DNA of 64,000 bases from JAEUPI01 sp046348365 (GTDB lineage: Bacteria > Pseudomonadota > Gammaproteobacteria > Burkholderiales > Burkholderiaceae_C): the NCBI GenBank assembly GCA_046348365.1, contig JAXMEL010000002.1, positions 558,001 through 622,000 on the forward strand, read 5' to 3'. Under the pieces are notes generated by a model that saw only the letters and a list, made by a program, of their open reading frames with translations, was not told where the DNA came from and did not search any database. Below, piece by piece: positions 10,094 through 19,775 of the stretch (within the stretch, counting starts at the first letter, position 1; each line of letters begins with the position of its first letter). The position numbers were made by a program, and so were the translations under genes.

Positions 10094-10921
10094 TTAGCGT
10101 TTGCGCGGCCCGGCGCGCGAGGCCTTGCCCGGGCGCAGCCGGCCGCGCGTGGCCGCGGTGGCCTCGGCCTCGGTGCGGTGCCACACCGCGGTGGCCAGCG
10201 GCTGGCGCAGCTCTTCGAGTGCGTGGCCGACGAGGCCCACCGCGCGCGCCATCACGCCGATGCCGCGGCAGGCCTGCCAGGGCAGGCCCATCTCGCAGGC
10301 GATGGCGCCGATGGCGCCGGTGGCATTGATCGGCAGCGGCCGCTGGTGCACCCGCTCGGCGCGCCGGGCGATCGCCTTCATCAACTCGATGTAGCGGCCC
10401 GCGAAGCCTTGCGCCCGGGCGATCGCGAACAGGCGCGGCGTGCGCGGGTCGATCGGCTTGTGGATCGGGTGCCCCAGCCCCGGCAGGATGCGCCGCTGCT
10501 CGCGGTGCTGCTCGACGATGCGCTCGGCCACGGCCTTCAGCGACACGTCGGCCGAGGGATCGGGCAATGCATCCTTCAGCAGCCGGGCCGCGGCCTCAGT
10601 GGAGCCGACGAACACGCTGCCCAGCCCCAGCAGGCCGGCAGCCACCGCGGCCTGCAGCGCCTCGGGCGCACCGGCCACCGTCATGCGCGTGGCCAGCGTG
10701 GAGGGCACGATGCCGTGCTCCACCAGCGTGACCAGCAGCGCGTTGAACATCGCCGATTCGCGTGCGTTCGGCAGGCGCCCGGTGATTTCGAGGAAGCCCA
10801 TGTCGCCGAGGTCGACGCGGCCGATCAGCTCGCGCACCAGGTCGTGCCCGAGGACGCCGATGCGATCGGGCGTGCTCCAGGCGATGTCGGAGCGGATCGC
10901 TCGCTGCTCGCCGCGGCTCAT
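10094..10921 (-). CDS. Citryl-CoA lyase-like protein (citrate synthase superfamily)
   Basis: 275 residues, far shorter than citrate synthase (about 430) and similar to the isolated lyase domain of ATP-citrate lyase or citryl-CoA lyase. Visible motifs are GSVFVGSTEAA (101-111), PGLGHPIHKPIDPR (147-160, active-site His151) and NATGAIGAI (199-207). The last aligns with the NVDG segment of the superfamily, putting Thr201 where the catalytic Asp is expected. The ATG overlaps the TGA of the upstream VOC gene, so translation is coupled. Lysis of a citryl- or methylcitryl-type thioester is an inference; the missing Asp leaves the reaction open. Confidence 0.8.
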   Translation of the reverse strand: MSRGEQRAIRSDIAWSTPDRIGVLGHDLVRELIGRVDLGDMGFLEITGRLPNARESAMFNALLVTLVEHGIVPSTLATRMTVAGAPEALQAAVAAGLLGLGSVFVGSTEAAARLLKDALPDPSADVSLKAVAERIVEQHREQRRILPGLGHPIHKPIDPRTPRLFAIARAQGFAGRYIELMKAIARRAERVHQRPLPINATGAIGAIACEMGLPWQACRGIGVMARAVGLVGHALEELRQPLATAVWHRTEAEATAATRGRLRPGKASRAGPRKR

Positions 10922-11412
10922 GCCGCCGCGGCTTCGCGCTTGCCCGCCGTCCAGCGCTGCAGGATCTCGCGCGCGCCGTTGCGCGCCGGGTCCATCGCGC
11001 CGTCGTGGCCTTCCTTCTTCGTGCACAGCTCGATCACGTAGCCGTTGGGGTCGCGGAAGTAGATCGAGTCGATGAAGCCGTGGTTGCTCACGCCGCGTGT
11101 CTCGATGCGGCTCGCCTTGCCCTTGGCGAACATGGCCTCCAGCACCGGCCGCTCGACCTCGAGCGCGATGTGCAGGTCGTAGTCGTGCTGGGGCTTGAAG
11201 TCGAAGGCCATGTCGGGTGCCTCGAAGAAGGCCAGGTGCGAGCCGTCGTCGAGCCGGTAGAAGGTGTGCAGCGTGTTCGTCTTGCGCCCGCTCTTGGTCT
11301 CCTTGATCTCCAGCGTGCCCACCAGCGGCAGGCCGAGGAAGTCCTCGTAGAAGGCGCGCGTTTGTTCCGAGTCGCGGCAGCGGTAGGCGTTGTGGTGCAG
11401 CTTGAGGATCAT
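10918..11412 (-). CDS. VOC (glyoxalase/dioxygenase superfamily) protein
   Basis: 164 residues from MILKLHHNAYRCRD. The ATG at 11412 is preferred over an in-frame GTG at 11424, which lies inside the GST gene and lacks a ribosome site. Single vicinal-oxygen-chelate domain: HHNAYRCRD at the first strand, HLAFFEAP and DLHIALEVE in the middle, and IYFRDPNGYVIEL at the end, supplying His/Glu metal ligands. Such proteins are lyases, isomerases or extradiol-type dioxygenases, and a specific activity cannot be assigned. It sits between GST and citryl-CoA-lyase genes with tight coupling on both sides. Confidence 0.83.
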   Translation of the reverse strand: MILKLHHNAYRCRDSEQTRAFYEDFLGLPLVGTLEIKETKSGRKTNTLHTFYRLDDGSHLAFFEAPDMAFDFKPQHDYDLHIALEVERPVLEAMFAKGKASRIETRGVSNHGFIDSIYFRDPNGYVIELCTKKEGHDGAMDPARNGAREILQRWTAGKREAAAA

Positions 11413-11420
11413 GACGGGCC

Positions 11421-12095
11421 TCACACGGCCAGCATCGGCTGGCCCTTCAGCGACGCGCCGTAGCCGTTGATGACCTCGTTGACGCCGGCCCAGTGCTTCA
11501 GCGCCTTCATGCGGCCGAGCCAGGCCTTGATGTTCGGATACTTGTCATACGTGCTGCCCGTCAGCTCGCCCAGCGCGACGAACGAGGCGCCGTAGTAGTC
11601 GGCGATCGTCATCGTGTCGCCGCACAGGAACTTGGCGCCGGTGCCGAGGATGTGGTCGTTGAGCACCTTCAGCCAGCCCTGCGCGCGCTCCTGGCCCCAT
11701 TGCAGCGTGGCCGCGTGCGCCTCGTCGCTGCGGCGCTTGTGGAACGGGAAGATCTGCGGATAGATGAAGCCGTAGGCGAAGTCGCGGCACAGCTGGGTGT
11801 TGATCCAGTCCATGCGCTCGTTGACGCGGGCGCGGGCCTGCAGCTCTTTCGGGTAGGCGCTGGAGTTCGTCTTGTCGGCGAGGTACTTCAGGATGGTCGA
11901 GCTTTCGGTGAGGCGGAAGCTGCCGTCTTCGAGCACCGGCACCAGGTGATTCGGGTTCACGTCTTCGTAGGCGGGCTTGTAGTGCTCGCCGGTGAACAGG
12001 TCCACCACCTGCATCTGCAGCGCGATGCCGCTCTCGGCGGCGAACAGCATGATCGGCCGGCTGGTGGTGGAGGCGGGGTGGTAGTAGAGCTTCAT
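11421..12095 (-). CDS. Glutathione S-transferase family protein
   Basis: 224 residues. The N-terminal thioredoxin-like domain (MKLYYHPASTTSRPIM, then NPNHLVPVLEDG and LTESSTILKYLAD) binds glutathione, with Ser/Thr residues near position 10 as probable activators. The helical C-terminal domain includes TIADYYGASFVALGEL. It is the first gene of the four-gene minus operon ending at 8461. A GST next to VOC and CoA-ester genes suggests handling of a reactive or thiol-conjugated intermediate. It does not look like the zeta class, so it is a poor candidate for the maleylpyruvate isomerase missing from the gentisate cluster. Confidence 0.87.
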   Translation of the reverse strand: MKLYYHPASTTSRPIMLFAAESGIALQMQVVDLFTGEHYKPAYEDVNPNHLVPVLEDGSFRLTESSTILKYLADKTNSSAYPKELQARARVNERMDWINTQLCRDFAYGFIYPQIFPFHKRRSDEAHAATLQWGQERAQGWLKVLNDHILGTGAKFLCGDTMTIADYYGASFVALGELTGSTYDKYPNIKAWLGRMKALKHWAGVNEVINGYGASLKGQPMLAV

Positions 12096-12148
12096 CGCGA
12101 TCTCCTTGTCGGCCAGGTTGTGGACGTTGCGCAGCGTGCCGCGCGGGC

Positions 12149-13762
<1,614 letters not shown>

Positions 13763-13867
13763 GATGGGATGCGTCGAGCAGCCGCGGCGGCGCCCATCGT
13801 GGGGTCGCCTTCACCGGCGTCAGGTTGCCCCGATTATCGCGGCTCATGCTGCGGCACACTGCGGCGC

Positions 13868-14758
13868 ATGCCCGAGCTGCCGGACATCACCGTCTACGTC
13901 GAGAGCCTGGGCGCCAAGCTGCGCGGCGACCGCCTGCAGCGGCTGCGCGTGCTCAACCCGTTCGTGCTGCGCACCGCGCTGCCGCCGGTGCCGGACATCG
14001 AAGAGCGCAGCGTCACCGGCGTCGAGCGGCTCGGCAAACGCGTGGTGATCGCGCTCGACGGCGAGCGCTTCGTCGTCATCCACCTGATGATCGCCGGCCG
14101 CCTGAAATGGCTCGCGGCCGGCGCCAAGCCGCCGGCGCGCGGCGCGCTGGCGAGCTTGGCCTTCGCCGCCGGCACGCTGGTGCTCACCGAGGCCGGCACG
14201 CAGCGCCGGGCCTCGATCCACCTCGTGCAGGGCCGCGAGGCGCTGGCGGCGATGGACCCCGGCGGCATCGATCCGCTGGCCGCTGATGCAGCCGCTTTCG
14301 CCGCGCGCCTGGCGCTCGAAAACCACACGCTCAAGCACGCGTTGACGAATCCGCACTTGTTCAGCGGCATCGGCAACGCCTACTCCGACGAGATCCTGCA
14401 CCGCGCGCAGTTGTCGCCGGTGACGCTGACCTCGCGCCTCGCGGCCGCCGACGTGGCCCGCCTGCACGCCGCCACGCGCGAGGTGCTCGCCGAATGGACC
14501 GCGCGCTTGCGCGGCGAGGCACGCTCACACGGCGGCTGGCCGCAGAAGGTGACGGCGTTCCGCCCCGAGATGGCCGTGCACGGCCGCTATGGCCAGCCCT
14601 GCCCGGTGTGCGGCAGCCCGGTGCAGCGCATCGTGCACGCCGATAATGAAACCAACTACTGCGCGCGCTGCCAAACCGGCGGCAAGCTACTCGCCGACCG
14701 CGCGCTGTCAACGCTGCTCAAGCGCAGCTGGCCGAAGCACATCGACGACCTCGACTGA
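13868..14758 (+). CDS. Fpg/Nei-family DNA glycosylase
   Basis: 296 residues from MPELPDITVYVESL, with Pro2/Glu3 for AP-lyase chemistry, the beta-hairpin lysine in ERLGKRVV, the H2TH region NPHLFSGIGNAYSDEILH, and a C-terminal zinc finger CPVCG-x(n)-YCARCQTGG. The family excises oxidised bases from DNA. Position 6 is Asp rather than the Glu of canonical MutM (MPELPEVE), so this may be a Nei-like or divergent paralogue rather than the housekeeping MutM. The start is chosen because Pro2 must follow the processed Met. It is divergent from prfC. Confidence 0.9.
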   Translation: MPELPDITVYVESLGAKLRGDRLQRLRVLNPFVLRTALPPVPDIEERSVTGVERLGKRVVIALDGERFVVIHLMIAGRLKWLAAGAKPPARGALASLAFAAGTLVLTEAGTQRRASIHLVQGREALAAMDPGGIDPLAADAAAFAARLALENHTLKHALTNPHLFSGIGNAYSDEILHRAQLSPVTLTSRLAAADVARLHAATREVLAEWTARLRGEARSHGGWPQKVTAFRPEMAVHGRYGQPCPVCGSPVQRIVHADNETNYCARCQTGGKLLADRALSTLLKRSWPKHIDDLD

Positions 14759-14875
14759 CGCCCCGCTTGGCGCTCGACCCGCGCCGCGCGCCAGCGGGTT
14801 GGGCGTCGACGTCGCGCGGCTCGGTGCAGATGTCGGCAGGGAAAGGCTCGCTCCCGATCTCGTCTCGAACAGGCG

Positions 14876-15799
14876 TCAACCGGTGAGCCGCTTCGCGCCG
14901 CGCAGCTCGCAGGCATAGACGGCATTGCGCAGCGCGGCGATCGCCTCGTAGCGCGTGAAGCTGCGCCGCCACGCCAGCACCACGCGCCGCGACGGCACCG
15001 GCGGCTCGAAGGCGATGTACTTCACGTGCTCCTGCGCCTCGCGCGGCACGCTCATCTTGGGCACCACCGTCACGCCCATGCCCGAGGCCACCATGTGCTT
15101 GATGGTCTCCAGCGAGCTGCCCTCGAAGCTCTTGCGGATGCCCTCCGCGTCGCTCGAGAAGCGCGCGAACTCGGGGCACACCTCGAGCACCTGGTCGCGA
15201 AAGCAGTGGCCGGTGCCGAGCAGCAGCATCGTCTCGCGCTTGAGCTCCTCGGCGCTGACCGCCTTGCGCCTGGCCAGCGCATGCGTCTTCGGCACCGCGA
15301 CCATGAAGGGTTCGTCGTACAGCGGCGCGATCGCCAGGCCGGTGTCGGGGAACGGTTCGGCCATGATCGCGCAGTCGAGCTCGCCGGTGCGCAGCATCTC
15401 GAGCAGCTTGACGGTGAAGTTTTCCTGCAGCATCAGCGGCATCTGCGGCGTCAGGCGGATCGCGTGCTTCACCAGCTCGGGCAGCAGATAGGGCCCGATG
15501 GTGTAGATGATGCCGAGCTTGAGCGGCCCGGCCAGCGGATCCTTGCCGCGCTTGGCCAGCTCCTTGATCGCCGCGGCCTGCTCGATCACCTGCTGCGCCT
15601 GGCGCACGATGGCCTCGCCCAGCGGCGTGACGCTGACCTCGGTGCCGCCGCGCTCGAAGATCTTGAGGTCGAGCTCCTCCTCGAGCTTCTTGATCGCCAC
15701 GCTGAGCGTCGGCTGCGACACGTGGCAGGCCTCGGCCGCGCGGCCGAAGTGCCGCTCGCGGGCCACGGCAACGATGTAGCGCAACTCGGTCAGGGTCAT
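14876..15799 (-). CDS. oxyR: Hydrogen-peroxide sensing LysR regulator OxyR
   Basis: 307 residues from MTLTELRYIVAVARERHFGRAA, the standard OxyR start; the longer frame to 15919 is rejected. The HTH is followed by a LysR substrate domain. The redox cysteines are exactly placed as Cys199 and Cys208 in GHCFRDQVLEVC, the same numbering as E. coli OxyR, so peroxide sensing is strongly supported. It regulates catalase and peroxiredoxin genes. It lies upstream of the recG-queA-tgt neighbourhood, a familiar Burkholderiales arrangement, and is divergent from the small lipoprotein gene. Confidence 0.95.
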   Translation of the reverse strand: MTLTELRYIVAVARERHFGRAAEACHVSQPTLSVAIKKLEEELDLKIFERGGTEVSVTPLGEAIVRQAQQVIEQAAAIKELAKRGKDPLAGPLKLGIIYTIGPYLLPELVKHAIRLTPQMPLMLQENFTVKLLEMLRTGELDCAIMAEPFPDTGLAIAPLYDEPFMVAVPKTHALARRKAVSAEELKRETMLLLGTGHCFRDQVLEVCPEFARFSSDAEGIRKSFEGSSLETIKHMVASGMGVTVVPKMSVPREAQEHVKYIAFEPPVPSRRVVLAWRRSFTRYEAIAALRNAVYACELRGAKRLTG

Positions 15800-15944
15800 G
15801 CGCCGATTGTCGACGAAGGCACTGGTATCACCCCGTGCGCCGGCCGGTAGCGCGGCGCGGCACGGCGCGTGTGCGCGCACCACAGCGCATCGCCGCTTCC
15901 CATACTGGCCGTGCGGCATGTGCCGCGCACTGCAGGTTCACTCG

Positions 15945-16505
15945 ATGAACGAGATCCGCTCGAAGACCCGAACTGCTCAGTTGCTCGCGACGCTGGCCGT
16001 GGCCGGCGCCGCGCTCGCCGCCTGCGTGGCGGTGCCGGTGGATTCGCGCACCGGCACGATCGCGCCGTGGCCGCCGGCGGCGGCCGCTGCAACGCCGCGC
16101 GAGGTGACGGTGATCACGCCGCCCGCACCGGTGGCGCCGGCGCCGCCGGTGGTGCTCACGGCGCGGCTGTACCCGGTGAACGACGTGGCCAACCGCGGCG
16201 GCCTGCTCACCGCGGTGATCACCGATTCACACAGCGGCCGCGGGCAGATCAGCTTCAGCTACCTCGGCGACGCGATGCAGGGCGAGGCCACGCGTGTGGA
16301 GGCCGGTCACCCGGGCTTCGGCCGCATCCATCGCGAGGTGCTGGGCCTCGCCGCGGTGCAGGTGCAGGGCCGCCGCGGCATCGCCAACGCATTCGGTGCG
16401 CGCGGCGTGAATGCCCAGTGCGAATACGTGCTGACGGGTCAGGCGCAAGGCACCGGCGCCTGCGTGTTCTCCGACGGTGCGCGCTACCAGCTGCACTTCG
16501 GCTGA
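15945..16505 (+). CDS. Putative lipoprotein of unknown function
   Basis: 186 residues. MNEIRSKTRTAQLLATLAVAG is a lipoprotein signal with lipobox LAAC near residue 27. A Pro/Ala-rich linker follows, then a C-terminal domain of about 100 residues with LTARLYPVNDVANRGG, FSYLGDAMQGEATRV and a terminal YQLHFG. No family is recognised. It probably sits in the inner leaflet of the outer membrane or on the inner membrane facing the periplasm. It has its own promoter region opposite oxyR and ends 24 bases before the convergent recG stop. Confidence 0.72.
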   Translation: MNEIRSKTRTAQLLATLAVAGAALAACVAVPVDSRTGTIAPWPPAAAAATPREVTVITPPAPVAPAPPVVLTARLYPVNDVANRGGLLTAVITDSHSGRGQISFSYLGDAMQGEATRVEAGHPGFGRIHREVLGLAAVQVQGRRGIANAFGARGVNAQCEYVLTGQAQGTGACVFSDGARYQLHFG

Positions 16506-16529
16506 TGCCGGTGGCGATGCTGCCGCGGA

Positions 16530-18632
16530 TCAGGCCTTGACGTAGTCGGTCCGCCCCCCGAGCCAGCGCTGCACGTGTGCGCGTGCGGCCTCGGGGTGCT
16601 CGGCGAGCAGGCGCGGCGCCACCGCGCGCGCCTGGCGCAACAGCGGCGCGTCCTCGGCCAGGTCGGCGAAGCGCAGCAGCGCATCGCCGCTCTGGCGCGC
16701 ACCCATGAACTCGCCGGGGCCGCGGATCTCGAGGTCGCGCCGCGCGATCTCGAAGCCGTCGTGCGTGTCGGCGATCGCGCGCAACCGCTCCTTCGCGGTG
16801 GCCGACAGCGGCGAGCCGTACAGCAGCACGCACACGCTGGCGGCGCTGCCGCGGCCGATGCGGCCGCGCAGCTGGTGCAGCTGCGCCAGGCCGAAGCGCT
16901 CGGCATGCTCGATCACCATCAGGCTGGCATTGGGCACGTCGACGCCGACCTCGATCACGGTGGTCGACACCAGCAGCGGCATCTGGCCACCGGCGAAAAG
17001 GCTCATCACGGCCGCCTTCTCGGCCGGCGGCATGCGGCCGTGCAGCAGGCCCACCATCACGCCGGGCAGCGCCTCGCTCAAGCGGCGATGCGTCTCGGTG
17101 GCGTTCTGGAGATCGAGCTTCTCCGACTCCTCGATCAGCGGGCACACCCAGTACACCTGCCGGCCGCGCGCGATCTCGTCGCGGATGCGCGCGACCACCT
17201 CGTCGCGCCGCGTGTCGGCGAACACTTTCGTCAGCACCGGCTGGCGGCCGGGCGGCAGTTCGTCGAGCGTGCTCACGTCGAGGTCGGCGAAGTAGCTCAT
17301 CGCCAGCGTGCGCGGGATCGGCGTGGCGCTCATCATCAGCAGGTGCGGCTCCAGGCCCTGCAGCGCGAGCTTGCGCCGCAGCTGCAGCCGCTGCTGCACG
17401 CCGAAGCGATGCTGCTCGTCGACGATGGCCAGCCCCAGCTTCGCGAAGCGCACGTCGTCCTGGATCACCGCATGCGTGCCGATCACCAGCTGCGCGGCGC
17501 CGCTGGCCACCTGCTCGATCATCTGCGCTCGCGCGCGGCCCTTGCGGCTGCCGGTGAGCCAGGCCACGCCGATGGCCAGCGGCTCGAGCCACGCCACCAG
17601 CTTACGAAAGTGCTGCTCGGCGAGGATCTCGGTGGGCGCCATCAGCGCGCATTGCCAGCCGGCATCGATGGCGATCGCGGCGGCCAGCGCCGCCACCACC
17701 GTCTTGCCCGAGCCGACATCGCCTTGCAGCAGGCGGTGCATCGGCTGCGGATGCGCGAGGTCGCCGGCGATCTCGCGGCCGACGCGCTGCTGCGCGCGCG
17801 TGAGCGCGAAGGGCAGCGCGGCGCGCAGCCGCTCGTGCACGCCGCCGGGCGTGGCGCGCACCACCGGTGCCTTCAGCCGCGCGCGCTCGAGCCGCGCCTC
17901 GTGTTGCGCCAGCTGCTGGGCGAGCAGCTCCTCGAACTTCAGCCGCTGCCAGGCGGGATGCGAGTGGTCCTGCAGCGCGGCGATCGCGGCGTCGGCGGCA
18001 GGCTGGTGCAGCGCGAACACCGCGTCGCGCAGGCTCGGCAGCCCCGCGGGCACGGTGCCTTCGGGCAGCAGCTCGTGCAGCGGCGCGCGCGCCAGCGCCG
18101 AGGCGATCGCCTTGCGCAGATAGGCCTGCGGCAGCTGCGCCACCGTGGGGTACACCGGCGTCAGCGTGGTCGCCAGCGGTGCGCCCGGCTGCACGGCCTT
18201 GAACGTCGGGTGCACCATCTCGCGGCCGAGGAAGCCGCCGCGCAGCTCGCCGCGCACGCGCACATGCGCGCCACGGGCCAGCGTCTTCTGGTGCGACGGA
18301 TAGAAGTTCAGGAAGCGCAGCACCAGCGAGCCGCTGCCGTCGTCCAGGCGCACCACGAGCTGCCGGCGCGGGCGGTATTCGATGCGCGCATCGGCCACCA
18401 CGCCTTCGACCTGCGCCGTCTCGCCCTCGCGCGCGTCGGCGATGCGCTCGATGTGCGTCTCGTCTTCGTAGCGCAGCGGCAGGTGCAGCGCGAGGTCGAT
18501 GTCGCGCTCGAGGCCCAGGCGCTGCAGGGCCCTCTGCGGCGCCGACAGCTTGGACGGCGCGGATTCGGTTATGGTGTGCGCAGACGAACGCGGGCGACCG
18601 GCGATGCGGGCGCGTCCAGGGGCCTCGGCCAT
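16530..18632 (-). CDS. recG: ATP-dependent DNA helicase RecG
   Basis: 700 residues. An N-terminal wedge/OB domain (RIADAREGETAQVEGVV, VRLDDGSGSLVLRFLNFYP) precedes two RecA-like helicase domains with Walker A GDVGSGKT (304-311), a DEQH Walker B (IVDEQHRFGVQQR), SATPIPRTL, and QLRGRIGRG in motif VI. RecG remodels stalled forks and Holliday junctions. The Met start lies about 25 residues before the usual family N-terminus, so MAEAPGRARIAGRP may be a lineage extension or a later start may be used. Divergent from queA by 56 bases. Confidence 0.96.
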   Translation of the reverse strand: MAEAPGRARIAGRPRSSAHTITESAPSKLSAPQRALQRLGLERDIDLALHLPLRYEDETHIERIADAREGETAQVEGVVADARIEYRPRRQLVVRLDDGSGSLVLRFLNFYPSHQKTLARGAHVRVRGELRGGFLGREMVHPTFKAVQPGAPLATTLTPVYPTVAQLPQAYLRKAIASALARAPLHELLPEGTVPAGLPSLRDAVFALHQPAADAAIAALQDHSHPAWQRLKFEELLAQQLAQHEARLERARLKAPVVRATPGGVHERLRAALPFALTRAQQRVGREIAGDLAHPQPMHRLLQGDVGSGKTVVAALAAAIAIDAGWQCALMAPTEILAEQHFRKLVAWLEPLAIGVAWLTGSRKGRARAQMIEQVASGAAQLVIGTHAVIQDDVRFAKLGLAIVDEQHRFGVQQRLQLRRKLALQGLEPHLLMMSATPIPRTLAMSYFADLDVSTLDELPPGRQPVLTKVFADTRRDEVVARIRDEIARGRQVYWVCPLIEESEKLDLQNATETHRRLSEALPGVMVGLLHGRMPPAEKAAVMSLFAGGQMPLLVSTTVIEVGVDVPNASLMVIEHAERFGLAQLHQLRGRIGRGSAASVCVLLYGSPLSATAKERLRAIADTHDGFEIARRDLEIRGPGEFMGARQSGDALLRFADLAEDAPLLRQARAVAPRLLAEHPEAARAHVQRWLGGRTDYVKA

Positions 18633-18688
18633 GGAACCATTGTCGCCCTGCGCTGGTCTCGTCGGCCGGTACAGCCTGAAGGGAGCCC

Positions 18689-19750
18689 ATGAGTCAACGA
18701 CACTACGCGCTCGGCGATTTCGATTTCTCGCTGCCGAGCCGCCTGATCGCCCAGCATCCGGCGCCCGAGCGCGGCGCCTCGCGTCTGCTCGACGGCACGG
18801 GCCGGCTGCCGGTGGACCGCGCGTTTCGCGAGCTGCCGTCGCTGCTCGCGCCGCAGGATCTTCTGGTGCTCAACGACACGCGCGTGCTCAAGGCGCGCCT
18901 GTACGGCGAGAAGCCCACCGGCGGCGCGATCGAGGCGCTGGTCGAGCGCGTGCTGCCGAACCACGACGTGGTGGCGCAGTTGCGCGCGAGCAAGGCGCCG
19001 CGGCCCGGCAGCACGATCCGTTTCGCCGACGCCTTCGATGCCGAGGTGCTCGGCCGCGCCGGCGCCGACGGCTCGATGTACCTGCTGCGCTTCCCGTCGG
19101 AGCCGCACGCATTGCTCGAGCAGCATGGCCATGTGCCGCTGCCGCCGTACATCACGCACCGCGACACGGCTGCCGATGCCGAGCGCTACCAGACGCTGTT
19201 CGCCACGCGCGCCGGCGCGGTGGCGGCGCCGACCGCGTCGCTGCACTTCGATGGCGCGGTGCTGCGCGCGCTGGCGCAGCGCGGCGTGGCCACCGCGCGG
19301 CTCACGCTGCACGTGGGCGCGGGCACGTTCCAGCCGGTGCGCACCGACGATCTGTCGGCGCACCGCATGCACGCCGAGTGGTACGAGGTGCCCGAGGCCA
19401 CGGTGGCAGCGATCACTGCCGCCCGCGAGCGCGGCGGCCGCGTGGTGGCGGCCGGCACCACGGTGCTGCGCGCGCTCGAATCGGCTGCTCTTGCCGCGCA
19501 CGATGCCGGCGCGGCCGGGCCGGTGCTGGCCGGCGCCCGCGAGACGACGCTGTTCGTGACGCCGGGCTTCGAGTTCCGCGTCGTCGACCGGCTGCTCACC
19601 AACTTCCACCTGCCCCGCAGCACGCTGCTGATGCTGGTGTGCGCCTTCGCCGGCTACGAGCACGTGATGGCGCTGTACCGCCACGCCATCGAGGCGGGCT
19701 ACCGCTTCTTCAGCTACGGCGACGCGATGTTGCTGGACCGCGCGCGCTGA
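18689..19750 (+). CDS. queA: S-adenosylmethionine:tRNA ribosyltransferase-isomerase
   Basis: 353 residues, full length. The N-terminus YALGDFDFSLPSRLIAQHP, VLNDTRVLKARLYG, TLHVGAGTFQPVRTDD and LTNFHLPRSTLLMLVCAF are QueA signatures. It transfers the ribosyl part of SAM to preQ1-modified tRNA to form epoxyqueuosine. tgt, which inserts preQ1, lies downstream on the same strand but is separated by the oppositely oriented phosphoesterase gene. Confidence 0.97.
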   Translation: MSQRHYALGDFDFSLPSRLIAQHPAPERGASRLLDGTGRLPVDRAFRELPSLLAPQDLLVLNDTRVLKARLYGEKPTGGAIEALVERVLPNHDVVAQLRASKAPRPGSTIRFADAFDAEVLGRAGADGSMYLLRFPSEPHALLEQHGHVPLPPYITHRDTAADAERYQTLFATRAGAVAAPTASLHFDGAVLRALAQRGVATARLTLHVGAGTFQPVRTDDLSAHRMHAEWYEVPEATVAAITAARERGGRVVAAGTTVLRALESAALAAHDAGAAGPVLAGARETTLFVTPGFEFRVVDRLLTNFHLPRSTLLMLVCAFAGYEHVMALYRHAIEAGYRFFSYGDAMLLDRAR

Positions 19751-19775
19751 AGGTTAGCCAGCGGCGCGCGCAGCC

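Noticed and set aside
11421..12095. The GST as the maleylpyruvate isomerase missing from the gentisate pathway
   Set aside because: It is 32 kb away in a different operon and its N-terminal motif (STTSRPIM) does not resemble the zeta-class SSCS/SSSAYR type.
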